Part shown: positions 8,026 to 18,372 of the stretch, in pieces | How positions within the stretch are numbered: the first letter of the stretch is position 1 | How the letters are laid out: each line of letters opens with the position of its first letter | Assembly (NCBI RefSeq): GCF_006352065.1 | Contig: NZ_CP040915.1 | Span: 2,170,001-2,234,000 of the forward strand | Source of the DNA: Georgenia yuyongxinii | Lineage (GTDB): Bacteria; Actinomycetota; Actinomycetes; Actinomycetales; Actinomycetaceae | Length of the DNA stretch: 64,000 nt | Direction of reading: 5' to 3' | Program-made: the position numbers and the translations under genes | Notes under the pieces: generated by a model | The model's database searches: none | Told to the model about the DNA's origin: nothing | What the model saw: only the letters and a program-made list of their open reading frames with translations

Positions 8026-8691
8026 TCAGTGAGCGTGGGCGCCCCGGGCGAGCTCGCGCAGGGCGTCGACCTCGGCTGAGGCGTCCTCCGCGTTGTAGAC
8101 GGCCGAGCCGGCGACAAAAACGTTCGCTCCGGCGTCGGCGGCCCGCTCGATCGTGGCGCGCGAGACACCTCCGTCCACCTGCAGCCAGACGTCCAGCCCG
8201 GCCGCCTCGATGGCCGCCCGCGTGCGGGCGATCTTGGGCAGGGTGCCGTCGATGAAGGACTGTCCGCCGAAGCCGGGCTCGACAGTCATGACGAGGATCA
8301 TGTCGAACTCGGGCAGCAGGTCGAGGTAGGGCTCGATCGGGGTGGCCGGGCGCAGGCCGAGACCGGCGCGTGCGCCCTGAGCACGCAGGTCGCGTGCGAG
8401 CTTGACCGGGGCGGTGGCTGCCTCGGCGTGGAAGGTGACGGACGCGCACCCGGCCTCGGCGTAAGCGGGGGCCCAGCGGTCCGGGTTCTCGATCATGAGG
8501 TGGGCGTCGACCGGGACTGGGGTGACCCTGAGAATGCTCTCGATGACCGGCAGACCGAGCGTCAGGTTGGGCACGAAGTGGTTGTCCATGACGTCCACGT
8601 GCGCGTAGTCGGCGCCGGAGATCTTGGCGAGCTCCCCACGGAGGTCGGCGAAGTCCGAGTTCAGGATGCTGGGCGAGATGACGATGCTCAC
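8026..8691 (-). CDS. rpe: Ribulose-phosphate 3-epimerase
   Basis: This 221-residue TIM barrel interconverts ribulose 5-phosphate and xylulose 5-phosphate in the pentose phosphate pathway. Seen: [12 protein letters not shown] at the N-terminus, the metal/catalytic strand [34 protein letters not shown] and the phosphate-binding VDGGVS...AGSAVY. All catalytic Asp/His positions are present. Start is GTG at 8691. It sits downstream of rsmB in the same orientation, separated by 168 bases without an evident gene. Confidence 0.97.
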   Translation of the reverse strand: MSIVISPSILNSDFADLRGELAKISGADYAHVDVMDNHFVPNLTLGLPVIESILRVTPVPVDAHLMIENPDRWAPAYAEAGCASVTFHAEAATAPVKLARDLRAQGARAGLGLRPATPIEPYLDLLPEFDMILVMTVEPGFGGQSFIDGTLPKIARTRAAIEAAGLDVWLQVDGGVSRATIERAADAGANVFVAGSAVYNAEDASAEVDALRELARGAHAH

Positions 8692-8859
8692 CCCGTCACC
8701 CTAGGGCCACGTGGCGATGGGGGGCCCGGCCGTCCATCCTCCCCGTCCCCCACGAACGCGTGGGCAGCGGGCAGCCGGCAGCGGGCGGCGCGCCGGGCGG
8801 CCGCGCGCCGCACTGATGCCGCCGTTGCCGATGGCAACCGGTGCTCGAGCCGATCAGGC

Positions 8860-10515
8860 TCAGGCGGTCTTACGGAGAAGGGCGAGGAACATCGCGTCCG
8901 TGCCGTGCAGGTGAGGCCACAGCTGCACATAGGGTCCGTCCCCGAGGTCCGGTAGCGGCTCGTTCGCCACCTCCTGCACGGTGGCGACGGCGTCCAGCAC
9001 CTCGACGTCCGTCCGCCTTCCGAGCACGTCCTCTACCACCACGGTCGTCTCGGCCACGTGGGGTGAGCAGGTCACGTACGCGACCACGCCCCCGGGCCGG
9101 GTCGCATCCAGCGCCGAGGTGAGCAGCGCCCGCTGCAGCGGCCCGAGCGCCGCGAGGTCCTCAAGGCTCCGCCGCCAGCGGGACTCCGGGCGGCGGCGTA
9201 GGGCCCCGAGGCCCGTGCACGGGGCGTCGATGATCACCCGGTCAAACCGGCCCGGATGGGTCTCACCCATCTCCCGGCCGTCGCCGGTCAGCACCTCGAC
9301 CGTGCCCGCCGGAAGTGCCGCCACGGAGGCGCGCACCAGGCGGGCCCGGTGTGCGGCCACCTCGTTGGCCAGCAGGTGGGCCCCGCGCTGGTGCGCGATG
9401 GCGCCGAGCAGCGCGGCCTTGCCGCCAGGACCGGCGCAGAGATCCAGCCAGGCACGGTCACCGGTGTCGGCACTGTCGGTGCCGCCTCCCGGACGGTCGC
9501 CGTTGCCTCCGGTACTGGCGGCACCTGGTTCGGGCGGCGCGAGCGGTGCGGCCGCCAGGGCCAGCGCCACCAGCTGGGACCCCTCGTCCTGGGCGCCGGC
9601 AGCGGAGCGGCGTACGGCCGGCAGCTGGGCCGGGTCCCCGCCGCCGAGCACCAAGGCCTGAGGCGACCAACGTCCTCGGCGGGGCATACCGGCGTCGGCC
9701 CGCTGGGCCTGTGCGGCGAGCTCGTCGACGGAGACGAGACCGGGCCGTGCGACCAGAGTGACCTGCGGTGCAGTGTTGTCCGCCGCGAGGAGGTCGGCCA
9801 GCTCCATGGCCGGCCGCCCGTGCGCGAGGAGGGCCTGGCGCATTGCCCGGGCGATCCAGTCCGGGTGGGACTGGGTGACCGCCAGCCGCGCGACGGCGTC
9901 CGTCCGGTCGGGGTCAGCCACGTCTCCCACCGCGTCGAGCCAGGACTCCAGGCTGCGTCGGGACACCGCCCGAAGTACCGCGTTGACCAGCCCGGCAGGG
10001 CCAGGACCGGTCACCTCACGGGCGAGGGTGACCGTCTCGGAGACGGCGGCGTGACTGGGTACCCGCATGCCCAGAAGCTGGTGGGCACCGAGGCGGAGCA
10101 GGTCGAGCACCGGTGCGTCGAGCGTCTCGAGCCGGCGGCCGTCGGTGCAGCGCGCGAGGACGGCGTCGTAGCGCCCGCGGAGCCGGAGCGTGCCGTAGGT
10201 CAGCTCGGTGACGAAGGCGGCGTCCCGGCCGGTGATACCGCGCTCGCGGAGCAGCCCGGGCAGGACGAGGTTGGCGTAGGCGTCGGACTCCGCGACCTGT
10301 CGCAGCACGTCGTACGCCGCCCGACGGTGAGCGTCCGCGGTATGCCGGCGCCGCGGTTGGCTGCGGCCACCCGGGCGACTCGCGCCGCCACGGCCACCGC
10401 CACCGGAGCTCGCCTCGCGGCGGCCACCGCCACCGGAGCTCGTTCCGCCACGACCACCGCCGCCGGAGCGCCCCCCGGAGGGACCGCCGCGTCCCGTGCC
10501 GCCCGTGTCGCTCAT
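8860..10515 (-). CDS. rsmB: 16S rRNA m5C967 methyltransferase RsmB (NusB domain + SAM methyltransferase)
   Basis: This 551-residue RNA cytosine-5 methyltransferase has a Gly/Arg/Ser-rich tail (residues 1-56), a NusB-like RNA-binding domain (about 60-190) and a Rossmann SAM domain with [17 protein letters not shown], the motif IV proline-cysteine [18 protein letters not shown] and the catalytic TCSPHVAET. Its ATG overlaps the fmt stop by four bases. A low-complexity insertion (about [20 protein letters not shown]) lies just before the SAM domain. The Gly-rich leader is encoded by imperfect DNA repeats near 10378-10475 and is longer than usual for the family. Confidence 0.95.
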   Translation of the reverse strand: MSDTGGTGRGGPSGGRSGGGGRGGTSSGGGGRREASSGGGGRGGASRPGGRSQPRRRHTADAHRRAAYDVLRQVAESDAYANLVLPGLLRERGITGRDAAFVTELTYGTLRLRGRYDAVLARCTDGRRLETLDAPVLDLLRLGAHQLLGMRVPSHAAVSETVTLAREVTGPGPAGLVNAVLRAVSRRSLESWLDAVGDVADPDRTDAVARLAVTQSHPDWIARAMRQALLAHGRPAMELADLLAADNTAPQVTLVARPGLVSVDELAAQAQRADAGMPRRGRWSPQALVLGGGDPAQLPAVRRSAAGAQDEGSQLVALALAAAPLAPPEPGAASTGGNGDRPGGGTDSADTGDRAWLDLCAGPGGKAALLGAIAHQRGAHLLANEVAAHRARLVRASVAALPAGTVEVLTGDGREMGETHPGRFDRVIIDAPCTGLGALRRRPESRWRRSLEDLAALGPLQRALLTSALDATRPGGVVAYVTCSPHVAETTVVVEDVLGRRTDVEVLDAVATVQEVANEPLPDLGDGPYVQLWPHLHGTDAMFLALLRKTA

Positions 10516-11450
10516 CGGTCCACGCCCAGGCGGTCACCCGCGGCCGGGTGAGCGCCCCGCGCCCACGCCTCTGCTGGCATCCAGCTCTTGCCCGCCGGAG
10601 CCACCTCACCAAGGGCGACGGCATGAGACCCCGTCCCTACGAGGACCTCGTGCTTGCTCGCCCTGAGCTCCCCCGGACCTAGGTCGTCGACGTCGGGTCG
10701 AGGCGTCACGGGGCGCAGCTTCAGCCGAGCGCTGGTCGGGGTCGTCGTCCAGGCCCCCGGCGCCGGTGTGCAGCCACGAATGAGCCGGTCGACGGCGAGA
10801 GCCGGGTCCGCCCAGCGCACGCGGGCGTCGTCGACCTCGAGCTTCGGCGCCGAGCTGACGCCCTCGGCGTGTTGCGGTTCGGGCCGTGCGGAGCCGTCGG
10901 CGAGGGTGTCGAGCGCAGCCAGGAGTAGGCCGGCGCCGGACTCAGCCAGCCGGGCCAGCAGGTCTCCTGCCGTGTCCCGGGGCCGGACCGTCTCGGTGAG
11001 GGTCGCGTAGACCGGGCCGGTGTCGAGACCGGACTCGAGCTTGAAGACGCTGGCACCGGTGACCTCGTCGCCGGCGATCACCGCGCGCTGAACCGGGGCG
11101 GCGCCGCGCCACGCGGGCAGGAGCGAGAAGTGCAGGTTGACCCAGCCGTGCCGCGGGACGTCGAGCAGCTCGGGCGGCACGAGGCCGCCATACGCCACGA
11201 CCGGCGCCACGTCGAGATCGAGTGCGGCGAGCTGCTCGGCGATGCCGTCGTCCCGCAGGCTGCGCGGCGTCAGGACCGTGATCCCCTCCGATCGGGCGAG
11301 CTCCGCGACGGGGCTCGCAGCGAGGCTGCGGCCGCGCCCGCGGCGCGCATCGGGGCGGCTCAGTACGGCGGCGATCTCGTGCTCGGAGTCGAGGAGGGCA
11401 CGAAGGGTGGGCACCGCCACGTCGGGGGTGCCGGCGAACAGCAGGCGCAT
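10512..11450 (-). CDS. fmt: Methionyl-tRNA formyltransferase
   Basis: This 312-residue enzyme formylates initiator Met-tRNA using 10-formyltetrahydrofolate. Seen: [20 protein letters not shown] at the N-terminus, the catalytic Asn/His segment [37 protein letters not shown], and a C-terminal OB-like tRNA-binding domain. I start at the ATG at 11450 because MRLLFAGTP is the family N-terminus; 17 more codons upstream are open but belong to the HNH remnant. Its stop overlaps rsmB, and priA lies upstream, a common actinobacterial order. Confidence 0.96.
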   Translation of the reverse strand: MRLLFAGTPDVAVPTLRALLDSEHEIAAVLSRPDARRGRGRSLAASPVAELARSEGITVLTPRSLRDDGIAEQLAALDLDVAPVVAYGGLVPPELLDVPRHGWVNLHFSLLPAWRGAAPVQRAVIAGDEVTGASVFKLESGLDTGPVYATLTETVRPRDTAGDLLARLAESGAGLLLAALDTLADGSARPEPQHAEGVSSAPKLEVDDARVRWADPALAVDRLIRGCTPAPGAWTTTPTSARLKLRPVTPRPDVDDLGPGELRASKHEVLVGTGSHAVALGEVAPAGKSWMPAEAWARGAHPAAGDRLGVDR

Positions 11451-11506
11451 GGTTGCCGAGTTTAGGTGACTGGCCCGCTCTCGGCTGCGCGCGGGGCCCA
11501 CCCCGC

Positions 11507-11943
11507 TCAGGCCGCCCAGTACAGGTCGAGCATGAGGCGTTCGATGGGGCTGTGGTTGGCGGCCGGGTTCGGTGCCTGGGGGGCGCGTGATGGCCGGGTA
11601 GGGCGGGCGCGGCCGAGGTGTAGCGGTGGCCCGTCGGGGTGGTGGTCTGCACGACGTGCCCGGGGTCGGGTCCGGCGCGTTGCTGTTCTGCCGCTCCGGC
11701 GCGTTGCTCGCCGGTGGTCAGGGGGTGGTCGCGCCAGCCGGGTGCTTGTTTGGCGTAGTTGCAGGCCTCGCAGGCGCCCTTGAGGTTCGCCGCGGTGGTG
11801 GGTCCGCCGTCGGCGTGGGCCACGACGTGGTCGTGGTGGCGGACCGGGGCGTCGCAGTACGGGGTGCGACAGCCCTGGTCGCGCAGGTCGATGAACCGCG
11901 CCAGCCCGGCCGGGACGCTGCGGCGCCGGAAGTCCGGCGCGAC
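11507..11943 (-). pseudogene. Truncated, frameshifted C-terminal remnant of a DUF222/HNH endonuclease
   Basis: The minus strand encodes [20 protein letters not shown], then [35 protein letters not shown]: the CxxC zinc residues, HNH core and second CxxC of the actinobacterial 13E12/DUF222 HNH family. An in-frame stop (11944-11946) immediately precedes the segment, so the whole N-terminal domain is missing. Near a C-run at about 11575-11580 the frame shifts; the natural end [15 protein letters not shown] and its stop are read in another phase. It lies wedged between fmt and priA. A gene fragment left by recombination is most likely. Confidence 0.85.
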
Positions 11944-11976
11944 CTACAACCGCCGGTCACCACAAGGTCGGCTGGC

Positions 11977-14202
11977 TCACCACAGGTCAGGCGGGTCGAC
12001 CTGAACCCGGACCGCGCCGTCCTCCTTGCGAGCGCTGCGCGCCGCGGCGGCGTGGGCGAGCCGGCGGCTCAGCGCGGCCCCCTGCCGGCGGTCGACCCGC
12101 AGGACGGCCCGCACCTCCGGTTCGGGCACGAGCGGGCGTGGGGGTACCGGCCGTGCAGCCGCCCGCGGCGACCCGTTCCGAGGACGGCGCGTGGGTGCCG
12201 GGGCCTCGGTGCGGGGGTCGGGGGCCTCGACGGCCACGGGACCGAGCACCTCGAGCCCGTCGAGCGGCTCGAGGTGACCGAGGAGCGAACGGACGGCCGT
12301 GGGCGGGCCCTGCACGGCCGCGAGGCGCACGGCAGGTGGAAAGGACAGCTCGGCCCGCTCGGCGAGCTCGCGTGCGGCGAAACCAGCCGGATCCCAGCGC
12401 ACCAGTGCCTGCGCGGGCACGGGGGCGGGCTGGCCGAGCAGCATCACCCGTCCGCCGGCTTCGGCGCCACGCACGAGGGCGGCTGCCCCGAGCCAGCGGC
12501 GCAACGCCTCCGCGGATGCCCACAGCTCGGGGCGGGAGGTGCTCGCGGCGCCGTCGAGCAGCAGCGCGGCCGCGTATCCGCCCCGCGCGACGGGCTCGGC
12601 GCCGGGGGTTGCGACCACGAGCCGTGGGCGGTCGTCGACCGTCTCGACCACCCCGTGGTCCGCCGTCGCCCCGGAGATGACCACGGGTACCGATGGGAAC
12701 GCACGGCCCAGCTCCTCGGCGGTGCGCGTGGAACCGACCCGGGTGGCCCGCACGCGGTTGTCGCCACACGTGGAGCACGCCCAGTCCGCAGCGATACGCC
12801 CGCACCAGGAGCACGACGGCGCCGCGCCGGCCCTCTCGAGCCGCAGGGGCCCATGGCACGTGCGGCACCGCGCGGGTTCGCGGCAGCGTGCGCAGGCCAC
12901 CACGGGGACGTAGCCGCCCCGCGCGACCTGTACCAGGACCGGACCGGTCGTCAGCGCCTCCTTGGCGATGCGCCACGCCGGGTGCGGAATCCTGGCCGCG
13001 GCCGCGGGTCCCTCGCGGGCGAGTTCAACCTCTCCGGGAGCCTCGACGCGGGGCGTGACCCGCCGCAGCACCTCACGCGGCGCCTGGACGGGGTGCGCCC
13101 AGCGTTGCTCCACGAGAAGCTGGGCCTCGACGGTTCGAGTGAAACCGCCGACAAGCAGGGCGGCACCCTCCCGCTCGGCGCGCAGGGCGAGGACCTGCCG
13201 GGCGTGCGGGTACGGGGCGCGTGGCTCCGCGAGGCGATCGTCGCCGTCGTCGAAGATCACCGCGAGTCCGAGGTCGGTCACCGGGGCGAACGCTGCGGCC
13301 CGGGTGCCGACCACCAACCGCGCCTCGCCCAGGAGTGTGCGCAGAAAGGCGCGGTAGCGCCTCGCGGGCCCGTCGTCGGCGACCAGCCGGGCCACCGGTT
13401 CGTTCGGCAGGGTGGCGGCGAGGGCGTCGACCACCTGTGTCACGTGCCGGGTGGTGGGCACGACGACGAGCACGCCCCGGCCCGAGGCGAGGGTCGCCTG
13501 CGCCGCCTGCGCGATCGCCGTCGGCCAGGGCGGGACGCCCTCCGGCACAGTCGGCTCCGCCGGCGACCCCACCGACGCGGACCCGTTCGACAGTGCCGCA
13601 CCCGGCACCGGCTCGTGCCCCGGTAACGCGGTCCACACGGCCCGCGGGCTCTCGCCCGCCGCCAGGTGGCGCAGGAACGCCGGCCCGCCCGTGTAGGCCT
13701 GCCACGCCTGGGAGTCCGGCGGGTCCACCACGGCTCCGACGAGAGCACCAGGCGCGTGCTTCTCCAGCACGGCCTTCTCAGTGGTCGCGTGACGCGGCGG
13801 AACCGCGAGCCGGACAACGTCCATCAGCGTGCCGGCGTAGCGGTCGGCGACCGCACGGCACAGGTCGAGCACGGTGGGGCTGAGCACCGGGACCGGGGAG
13901 ACGGCGCGACGTAGCGGGGCGAGGGTGGTGCGGTGGTCGGTATCGGACCGGCGCTCCACGACGTAGGCCGAGCGGTCCCGGCCCGCGAAGCGGACCTGTA
14001 CCCGGGTGCCCGGCAGGGCAACCGACGCCATGGCGGGCGGCACGAGGTAGTCGAACGTGTGGTCCAGGTGGGGCAGCGTGACGTCGACCACCACGCGGGC
14101 CACCGGCTCGCTCACGCCCTCGCCGTCCACCGCCTGCGGCGCGGTCGCGGGCAGGTCGAGGAGCGCGCCCTGCTGGGGGCGGGAGCGGCTCGTCGGTGTC
14201 AT
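11977..14202 (-). CDS. priA: PriA-like primosomal protein N' (helicase motifs absent)
   Basis: This 741-residue protein resembles PriA. An N-terminal DNA-binding domain (about 30-130, VTLPHLDHTFDYLVP) is followed by a degenerate helicase region and a zinc-binding insertion with four CxxC-like pairs (CARCREPARCRTC...CSWCGRIAADWACSTCGDNR). No Walker A P-loop is visible where GSGKT is expected, only SGRGVLVVVPTTR. Loss of helicase motifs is known for actinobacterial PriA. A structural role in replication restart is the accepted guess. The stop region (DPPDLW) is followed by a near-duplicate of its last bases, marking the junction with the HNH remnant. Confidence 0.88.
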   Translation of the reverse strand: MTPTSRSRPQQGALLDLPATAPQAVDGEGVSEPVARVVVDVTLPHLDHTFDYLVPPAMASVALPGTRVQVRFAGRDRSAYVVERRSDTDHRTTLAPLRRAVSPVPVLSPTVLDLCRAVADRYAGTLMDVVRLAVPPRHATTEKAVLEKHAPGALVGAVVDPPDSQAWQAYTGGPAFLRHLAAGESPRAVWTALPGHEPVPGAALSNGSASVGSPAEPTVPEGVPPWPTAIAQAAQATLASGRGVLVVVPTTRHVTQVVDALAATLPNEPVARLVADDGPARRYRAFLRTLLGEARLVVGTRAAAFAPVTDLGLAVIFDDGDDRLAEPRAPYPHARQVLALRAEREGAALLVGGFTRTVEAQLLVEQRWAHPVQAPREVLRRVTPRVEAPGEVELAREGPAAAARIPHPAWRIAKEALTTGPVLVQVARGGYVPVVACARCREPARCRTCHGPLRLERAGAAPSCSWCGRIAADWACSTCGDNRVRATRVGSTRTAEELGRAFPSVPVVISGATADHGVVETVDDRPRLVVATPGAEPVARGGYAAALLLDGAASTSRPELWASAEALRRWLGAAALVRGAEAGGRVMLLGQPAPVPAQALVRWDPAGFAARELAERAELSFPPAVRLAAVQGPPTAVRSLLGHLEPLDGLEVLGPVAVEAPDPRTEAPAPTRRPRNGSPRAAARPVPPRPLVPEPEVRAVLRVDRRQGAALSRRLAHAAAARSARKEDGAVRVQVDPPDLW

Positions 14203-14249
14203 GTCCTCATCTCACCACGCCCGACCGACAGCACCGGCCGCGGCCGCAC

Positions 14250-14353
14250 AGGTGTATGGACGTACCGCGAAGAGAGTCCCGCGCCTGCACGCGTCGGTCC
14301 ATACAGCCCGCGTGGCCACCGCGGCGCCTGCACGCGGCGGTCCACACAGCCCG
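14250..14353. repeat. Inverted and direct repeats between metK and priA
   Basis: TGTATGGAC and GTCCATACA form nine-bp inverted arms around a spacer of about 36 bases. Two 30-base copies at 14281-14310 and 14324-14353 (each starting GCGCCTGCACGCG and ending ACAGCCCG) repeat with a 43-base period and differ at two positions. The stretch follows the metK start and the priA start region, so it may contain the metK promoter or a priA transcript hairpin. No protein is encoded. Confidence 0.5.
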
Positions 14354-14362
14354 ACCCGACCG

Positions 14363-15574
14363 TCAGGCGACGGCGGCCTGGAGGTCGCCGACCCGGTCGG
14401 TTCGCTCCCAGGTGAACTCGGGCAGCTCGCGCCCGAAGTGCCCGTAGGCGGAGGTGTGCCGGTAGATCGGCCGCAGCAGGTCAAGGTCCCGGATGAGCGC
14501 AGCAGGACGCAGGTCGAACACGTCCCGGATCGCCGCCAGGATCCGCTCCACCGGCACCGCCTCGGTGCCGAAGGTCTCCACGTACAGGCCCACGGGGTGC
14601 GCCTTGCCGATGGCGTACGCCACCTGCACCTCGCACCGGCGCGCCAACCCTGCCGCAACCACGTTCTTGGCCACCCATCGCATGGCGTACGCCGCGGACC
14701 GGTCCACCTTGGACGGGTCCTTCCCGGAGAACGCCCCGCCGCCGTGCCGGGCCATGCCCCCATAGGTGTCCACGATGATCTTCCGGCCCGTGAGCCCGGC
14801 GTCGCCCATCGGCCCACCGACCTCGAACTTCCCCGTCGGGTTGACCAACAGGTCGAACCCGTCGGTGTCCAGGTCGAGCGCGGCGGCCGCGAGCACGGGT
14901 GCCACGACGGCCTCCTCGACCTGGCCCCGGAGAAGGTCCTGGCGCACCCACCCGTCGTGCTGGGTGGAGACCACCACCGTGTCCACCGACACCGCGCGGT
15001 CGCCCTCGTAGCCGATGGTCACCTGGGTCTTGCCGTCCGGGCGCAGCCCCGCGACCAGCCCCTCCTTGCGCACCAGCGCCAGCCGCTCCGCGAGCCGGTG
15101 CGCCAGGTAGATGGGCACCGGCATGAGCGCCGCCGTGTCGTCGCACGCGTACCCGAACATCAGGCCCTGGTCCCCCGCGCCCTGGACGTCCAGCGGGTCC
15201 AGGGCGGCCGTGTCGTCGCGGCCCTCCACGGACTTGCTGACCCCGGCGGAGATGTCCGGCGACTGCTGCCCGATCGAGATCGACACCCCGCACGAGCGCC
15301 CGTCGAACCCGATCTTCGAGGAGGTGTACCCGATCCGGGTGACCTCCTGCCGGACGATCTGCGGGATCTCCACGTACGCGGACGTCGTGACCTCACCGGC
15401 CACGTGCACCAGGCCGGTGGTCACCATCGTCTCCACCGCCACCCGCGCCGACGGGTCCTGCTCGAGGATCGCGTCCAGGATCGTGTCGGAGATCCGGTCG
15501 CACACCTTGTCCGGGTGCCCCTCGGTCACTGACTCGGACGTGAACTGGCGGGCTGCGTGGGCGGGAGAGGTCAC
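14363..15574 (-). CDS. metK: S-adenosylmethionine synthetase
   Basis: This 403-residue enzyme makes SAM from methionine and ATP. Signature segments: [20 protein letters not shown] (ATP binding), [33 protein letters not shown]-type core, and [19 protein letters not shown] near the C-terminus, the second family signature. The length is normal. It starts with GTG at 15574, overlapping the coaBC stop. This places SAM synthesis in the same transcript as CoA synthesis and rpoZ, as commonly seen in actinobacteria. Confidence 0.98.
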   Translation of the reverse strand: MTSPAHAARQFTSESVTEGHPDKVCDRISDTILDAILEQDPSARVAVETMVTTGLVHVAGEVTTSAYVEIPQIVRQEVTRIGYTSSKIGFDGRSCGVSISIGQQSPDISAGVSKSVEGRDDTAALDPLDVQGAGDQGLMFGYACDDTAALMPVPIYLAHRLAERLALVRKEGLVAGLRPDGKTQVTIGYEGDRAVSVDTVVVSTQHDGWVRQDLLRGQVEEAVVAPVLAAAALDLDTDGFDLLVNPTGKFEVGGPMGDAGLTGRKIIVDTYGGMARHGGGAFSGKDPSKVDRSAAYAMRWVAKNVVAAGLARRCEVQVAYAIGKAHPVGLYVETFGTEAVPVERILAAIRDVFDLRPAALIRDLDLLRPIYRHTSAYGHFGRELPEFTWERTDRVGDLQAAVA

Positions 15575-16899
15575 CGGACGATCGTAGTGGTCGCCCGCAG
15601 ACGGTCGGCGACGGCGTCCAGCAGCGCCTCCGCGACGTCGCCCTTGGTGCCGCGGGCCCGGGCGACGATGTCGCCGGCGGCGTCGAGCACGGTGACCTCG
15701 TTGGGCACGTCACCGAAGCCCACGTCGGCGCCCACCTCGTTCACGGCGAGCAGGTCGGCGCCCTTGCGGCGTGCCTTCTCCCGGCCGTGCTCGAGGACGC
15801 CGCGCTGCCCGTCCCCGGTCTCGGCAGCGAAGCCGACAACCACCTGGCCGCGCCGCAGCCGGTCGGCGGCGAGCTCGGCGAGGATGTCGGGGTTGGTGAC
15901 CAGCTCGATGGGCGCGGGGGCGCCGGACGTCTTCTTGATCTTGTGGCCGGCGGACGCGACGGGCCGGAAGTCGGCTACCGCGGCGGCCATGATCACGACG
16001 TCGGCGCTCGTCGCGGCCGCGCGAACGGCGTCGCGCAGCTGCAGCGTGGTCTCGACCTGCTGGACCTCGACGTTGGCCTCGCGGGGCAGGATGACGTCCT
16101 CGACGTTGGCGGCGACGAGCGTGACGCGGGCCCCGCGGTGGGCGGCGGCGACGGCCAGGGCGACGCCCTGCCGGCCGCTGGAGCGGTTGCCGAGGAAGCG
16201 CACGGGGTCCAGCGGCTCGCGGGTGCCGCCGGCGGAGACGACGACGGTGCGGCCGGCGAGGTCCGGCCCGGCCGGCACGGGGGTCGCGGGCGAGGCGGCG
16301 GAGGGGGCGGCACCGGTGACGTGACCGAGCAGACCCAGGGCGGCCTCGACGATCGTGGCCGGCTCGGGCAGCCGGCCCGGCCCGGTGTCGGCCCCGGTCA
16401 GGCGCCCGGAGTCGGGCTCGAGGACGTGGACGCCGCGCGAACGCAGGGTTGCCACGTTGGCTCGGGTGGCCGCGTGCTGCCACATCTCGGTGTGCATCGC
16501 CGGGGCGAGCAGCACCGGGCAGGTGACGGTGAGCAGGGTGGCCGAGAGCAGGTCGTCGGCGAGCCCGGCGGCCGCCTTGGCGAGGAGGTTCGCCGTCGCC
16601 GGGGCCACGATGACCAAGTCGGCGCCGCGGCCGAGGGCCACGTGGTCCACGTGCTCGGCGTCGTCGAAGACGGAGGTGCGCACAGGCTCGCCGGACAGGG
16701 CCTCCCAGGTGGGTCGCCCCACCATCCGCAGGGCCGCCTCGGTGGGCACCACACGCACGCGATGCCCGGCCTCCCGGAGCAGCCGGAGCACGAAGACCGC
16801 CTTATAGGCCGCGATGCCGCCGGTGACACCCAGGACGACACGCAACGCGCCGCCCGTCCCCGGAGGGGGCGTGGCGGCGCGTTCGGAGGACTCCGTCAT
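15571..16899 (-). CDS. coaBC: Bifunctional phosphopantothenoylcysteine decarboxylase / phosphopantothenate-cysteine ligase
   Basis: This protein of about 442 residues carries out two consecutive steps of CoA synthesis. The N-terminal CoaC flavoprotein half has [15 protein letters not shown], the catalytic histidine region around [12 protein letters not shown], and the PAMHTEMW motif. The C-terminal CoaB half has [23 protein letters not shown] and the AAAVADFRP and KIKK elements. I prefer the ATG at 16899, ten bases after the rpoZ stop; an ATG at 16920 would overlap rpoZ. A Pro/Ala-rich linker (about [18 protein letters not shown]) joins the halves. Confidence 0.96.
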   Translation of the reverse strand: MTESSERAATPPPGTGGALRVVLGVTGGIAAYKAVFVLRLLREAGHRVRVVPTEAALRMVGRPTWEALSGEPVRTSVFDDAEHVDHVALGRGADLVIVAPATANLLAKAAAGLADDLLSATLLTVTCPVLLAPAMHTEMWQHAATRANVATLRSRGVHVLEPDSGRLTGADTGPGRLPEPATIVEAALGLLGHVTGAAPSAASPATPVPAGPDLAGRTVVVSAGGTREPLDPVRFLGNRSSGRQGVALAVAAAHRGARVTLVAANVEDVILPREANVEVQQVETTLQLRDAVRAAATSADVVIMAAAVADFRPVASAGHKIKKTSGAPAPIELVTNPDILAELAADRLRRGQVVVGFAAETGDGQRGVLEHGREKARRKGADLLAVNEVGADVGFGDVPNEVTVLDAAGDIVARARGTKGDVAEALLDAVADRLRATTTIVR

Positions 16900-16909
16900 G
16901 CCGACGAGG

Positions 16910-17173
16910 TTAGTCCTCAATCCGGGTCAGGGTGAGCATGCCCTCGTTGACCTCGCGCATCGCGATGGACAGGGGCTTGTCCTCCTGGGCGGCCGGCACG
17001 AGCGGGCCGACGAACTCCAGGAGACCTTCCTGCAGCTGCGCGTTGTAGGTGTTGATCTGCCGGGCGCGCTTGGCGGCGTAGATCGCCAGGGCGTACTTGG
17101 AGTCGACCTTCTCCAGCAGCTCGTCGATGGGCGGGTCGGTGATGCCCTCGGGGGCGGCGACGGTTCCGTACAT
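16910..17173 (-). CDS. rpoZ: RNA polymerase omega subunit
   Basis: This 87-residue subunit helps assemble RNA polymerase by binding the beta-prime subunit. [34 protein letters not shown] carries the conserved omega core ([19 protein letters not shown]). The acidic C-terminus LTRIED is usual for actinobacteria. Length and position between gmk and coaBC are typical. In the 73-base gap to gmk, TAGTATAG near 17247-17254 could serve as a -10 element, but it overlaps the gmk stop and is unproven. Confidence 0.96.
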   Translation of the reverse strand: MYGTVAAPEGITDPPIDELLEKVDSKYALAIYAAKRARQINTYNAQLQEGLLEFVGPLVPAAQEDKPLSIAMREVNEGMLTLTRIED

Positions 17174-17246
17174 GCGTGACCTTCTTCGCTTGGTCGGGTG
17201 GATCGCGGGCGGCGCCCCGGCACGGGCGCCCGACGCATACAGCCTT

Positions 17247-17852
17247 CTATACTACCTGCTCCCGCAGGCCCATAAGGTTCATGAGCTCCTCCGTGGCGCG
17301 TGCCACGTCGTCGTTGACGACGACGTCGTCGAACTCGGACACGGCGGCGAGCTCCTGGCGGGCGGTGACAAGGCGCCGCTCCCGCTCCTCCGGGCCCTCG
17401 GTGCCGCGGCCGACCAGCCGTTGGACGAGCTCCTCCCAGGTCGGCGGTTCCAGGAACACGAACCGTGCCTCCGGCATGGCCACGCGCACCTGACGTGCCC
17501 CCTGCAGGTCGAGCTCGAGCAGCACAGGCCGGCCCCCGGCCAGCTCACGCTCGACAGGCTCGCGCGGGGTGCCGTACCGGTGGACCCCGTGCACGACCGC
17601 CCACTCCAGCATCTGCCCGGTGGCGACCATCTCGTCGAACTGCTCGGCGGTGACGAAGTGGTAGTGCACACCCTCGACCTCGCCGGGCCGGCGCGGGCGG
17701 GTGGTGGCGGACACGGAGATCCACAGCTCCGGGCGCCGACGGCGCATCTCGGCACTGATGGTGCCCTTGCCGACGGCCGTGGGACCCGAGAGCACCGTGA
17801 GGCGGGCGCGCTGGGTGGTCGGGATGGCGGTCGCAGGGGCGGGCTCAGTCAT
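17247..17852 (-). CDS. gmk: Guanylate kinase
   Basis: This 201-residue enzyme phosphorylates GMP to GDP. Seen: P-loop GPTAVGKG (23-30), [20 protein letters not shown] (GMP-binding), [13 protein letters not shown], and the R-rich lid near [13 protein letters not shown]. The actinobacterial P-loop variant PTAVGKG replaces PSGVGKG. Of two nearby ATGs I choose 17852, because CAGGA lies eight bases ahead of it; the ATG at 17861 abuts the same site too closely. It shares orientation with mihF upstream and rpoZ downstream. Confidence 0.96.
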   Translation of the reverse strand: MTEPAPATAIPTTQRARLTVLSGPTAVGKGTISAEMRRRRPELWISVSATTRPRRPGEVEGVHYHFVTAEQFDEMVATGQMLEWAVVHGVHRYGTPREPVERELAGGRPVLLELDLQGARQVRVAMPEARFVFLEPPTWEELVQRLVGRGTEGPEERERRLVTARQELAAVSEFDDVVVNDDVARATEELMNLMGLREQVV

Positions 17853-17897
17853 GCGAGCCATCCTGCCAGCACCCGGCAGCAGCTACCGAGACCGTCC

Positions 17898-18209
17898 TCA
17901 GCCGAACCGCTCGACCAGCGCCGCCGCCTGGTGCGGTCCCAGCCCCCGGACCCGCCGAGCCTCGGAGATACCGATCTCGGCCATGAGCGAGCGGGCGGTC
18001 GCCTTGCCGATCCCGGGCAGCGACTCCAGCAGCGAGACCACCTTGAGCTTGGCCAGCGCCTCGTCCGTGCGGGCCGCCTCGAGCACCTCCGAGAGCCGCA
18101 CCTGGGAGTACTTCAGCTTGTTCTTGACCTCCGCCCGCGTGGTGCGGGCGGCGGCTGCCTTCTCCAGTGCGGCGGCACGCTGTTCGGGGGTCAACGGCGG
18201 CAGAGCCAC
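17898..18209 (-). CDS. mihF: Integration host factor, actinobacterial type (MihF)
   Basis: This nucleoid-associated protein of about 103 residues bends DNA; mycobacterial mIHF is essential and supports phage L5 integration. The C-terminal helix-two-turn-helix, with LLESLPGIGKATARSLMAEIGI and RRVRGLG, is clear. I start at GTG 18209, giving the family N-terminus M-ALPPLTPEQRAAALEKAAAAR. GAGGTGA sits five bases upstream of it. A GTG at 18218 lies inside that ribosome binding site and would add three residues. The gene precedes gmk, the standard actinobacterial position. Confidence 0.94.
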   Translation of the reverse strand: MALPPLTPEQRAAALEKAAAARTTRAEVKNKLKYSQVRLSEVLEAARTDEALAKLKVVSLLESLPGIGKATARSLMAEIGISEARRVRGLGPHQAAALVERFG

Positions 18210-18296
18210 GGCGGTCACCTCGTCGTTCGCAGATGGGCAGGGGTCGGTGCGGTGGAGGCTAACGAGTCACCAAGGTACCGGCAACGGTCCCGGTCG

Positions 18297-18355
18297 GGGC
18301 GGTGAATGCCGACGGACCCGTCACGGTGAGGGCGGTGAATGCCGGCGGTCCCGTC
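18297..18355. repeat. Two 26-bp direct repeats upstream of mihF
   Basis: Copies at 18297-18322 and 18330-18355 both begin GGGCGGTGAATGCCG and end CCCGTC, with three internal differences and a 33-base period. They occupy the gap between the Mut7-C gene and mihF, so they could lie in the mihF promoter region. No coding potential is recognised. Confidence 0.55.
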
Positions 18356-18372
18356 CTGCGGCTCGGGGCCCG

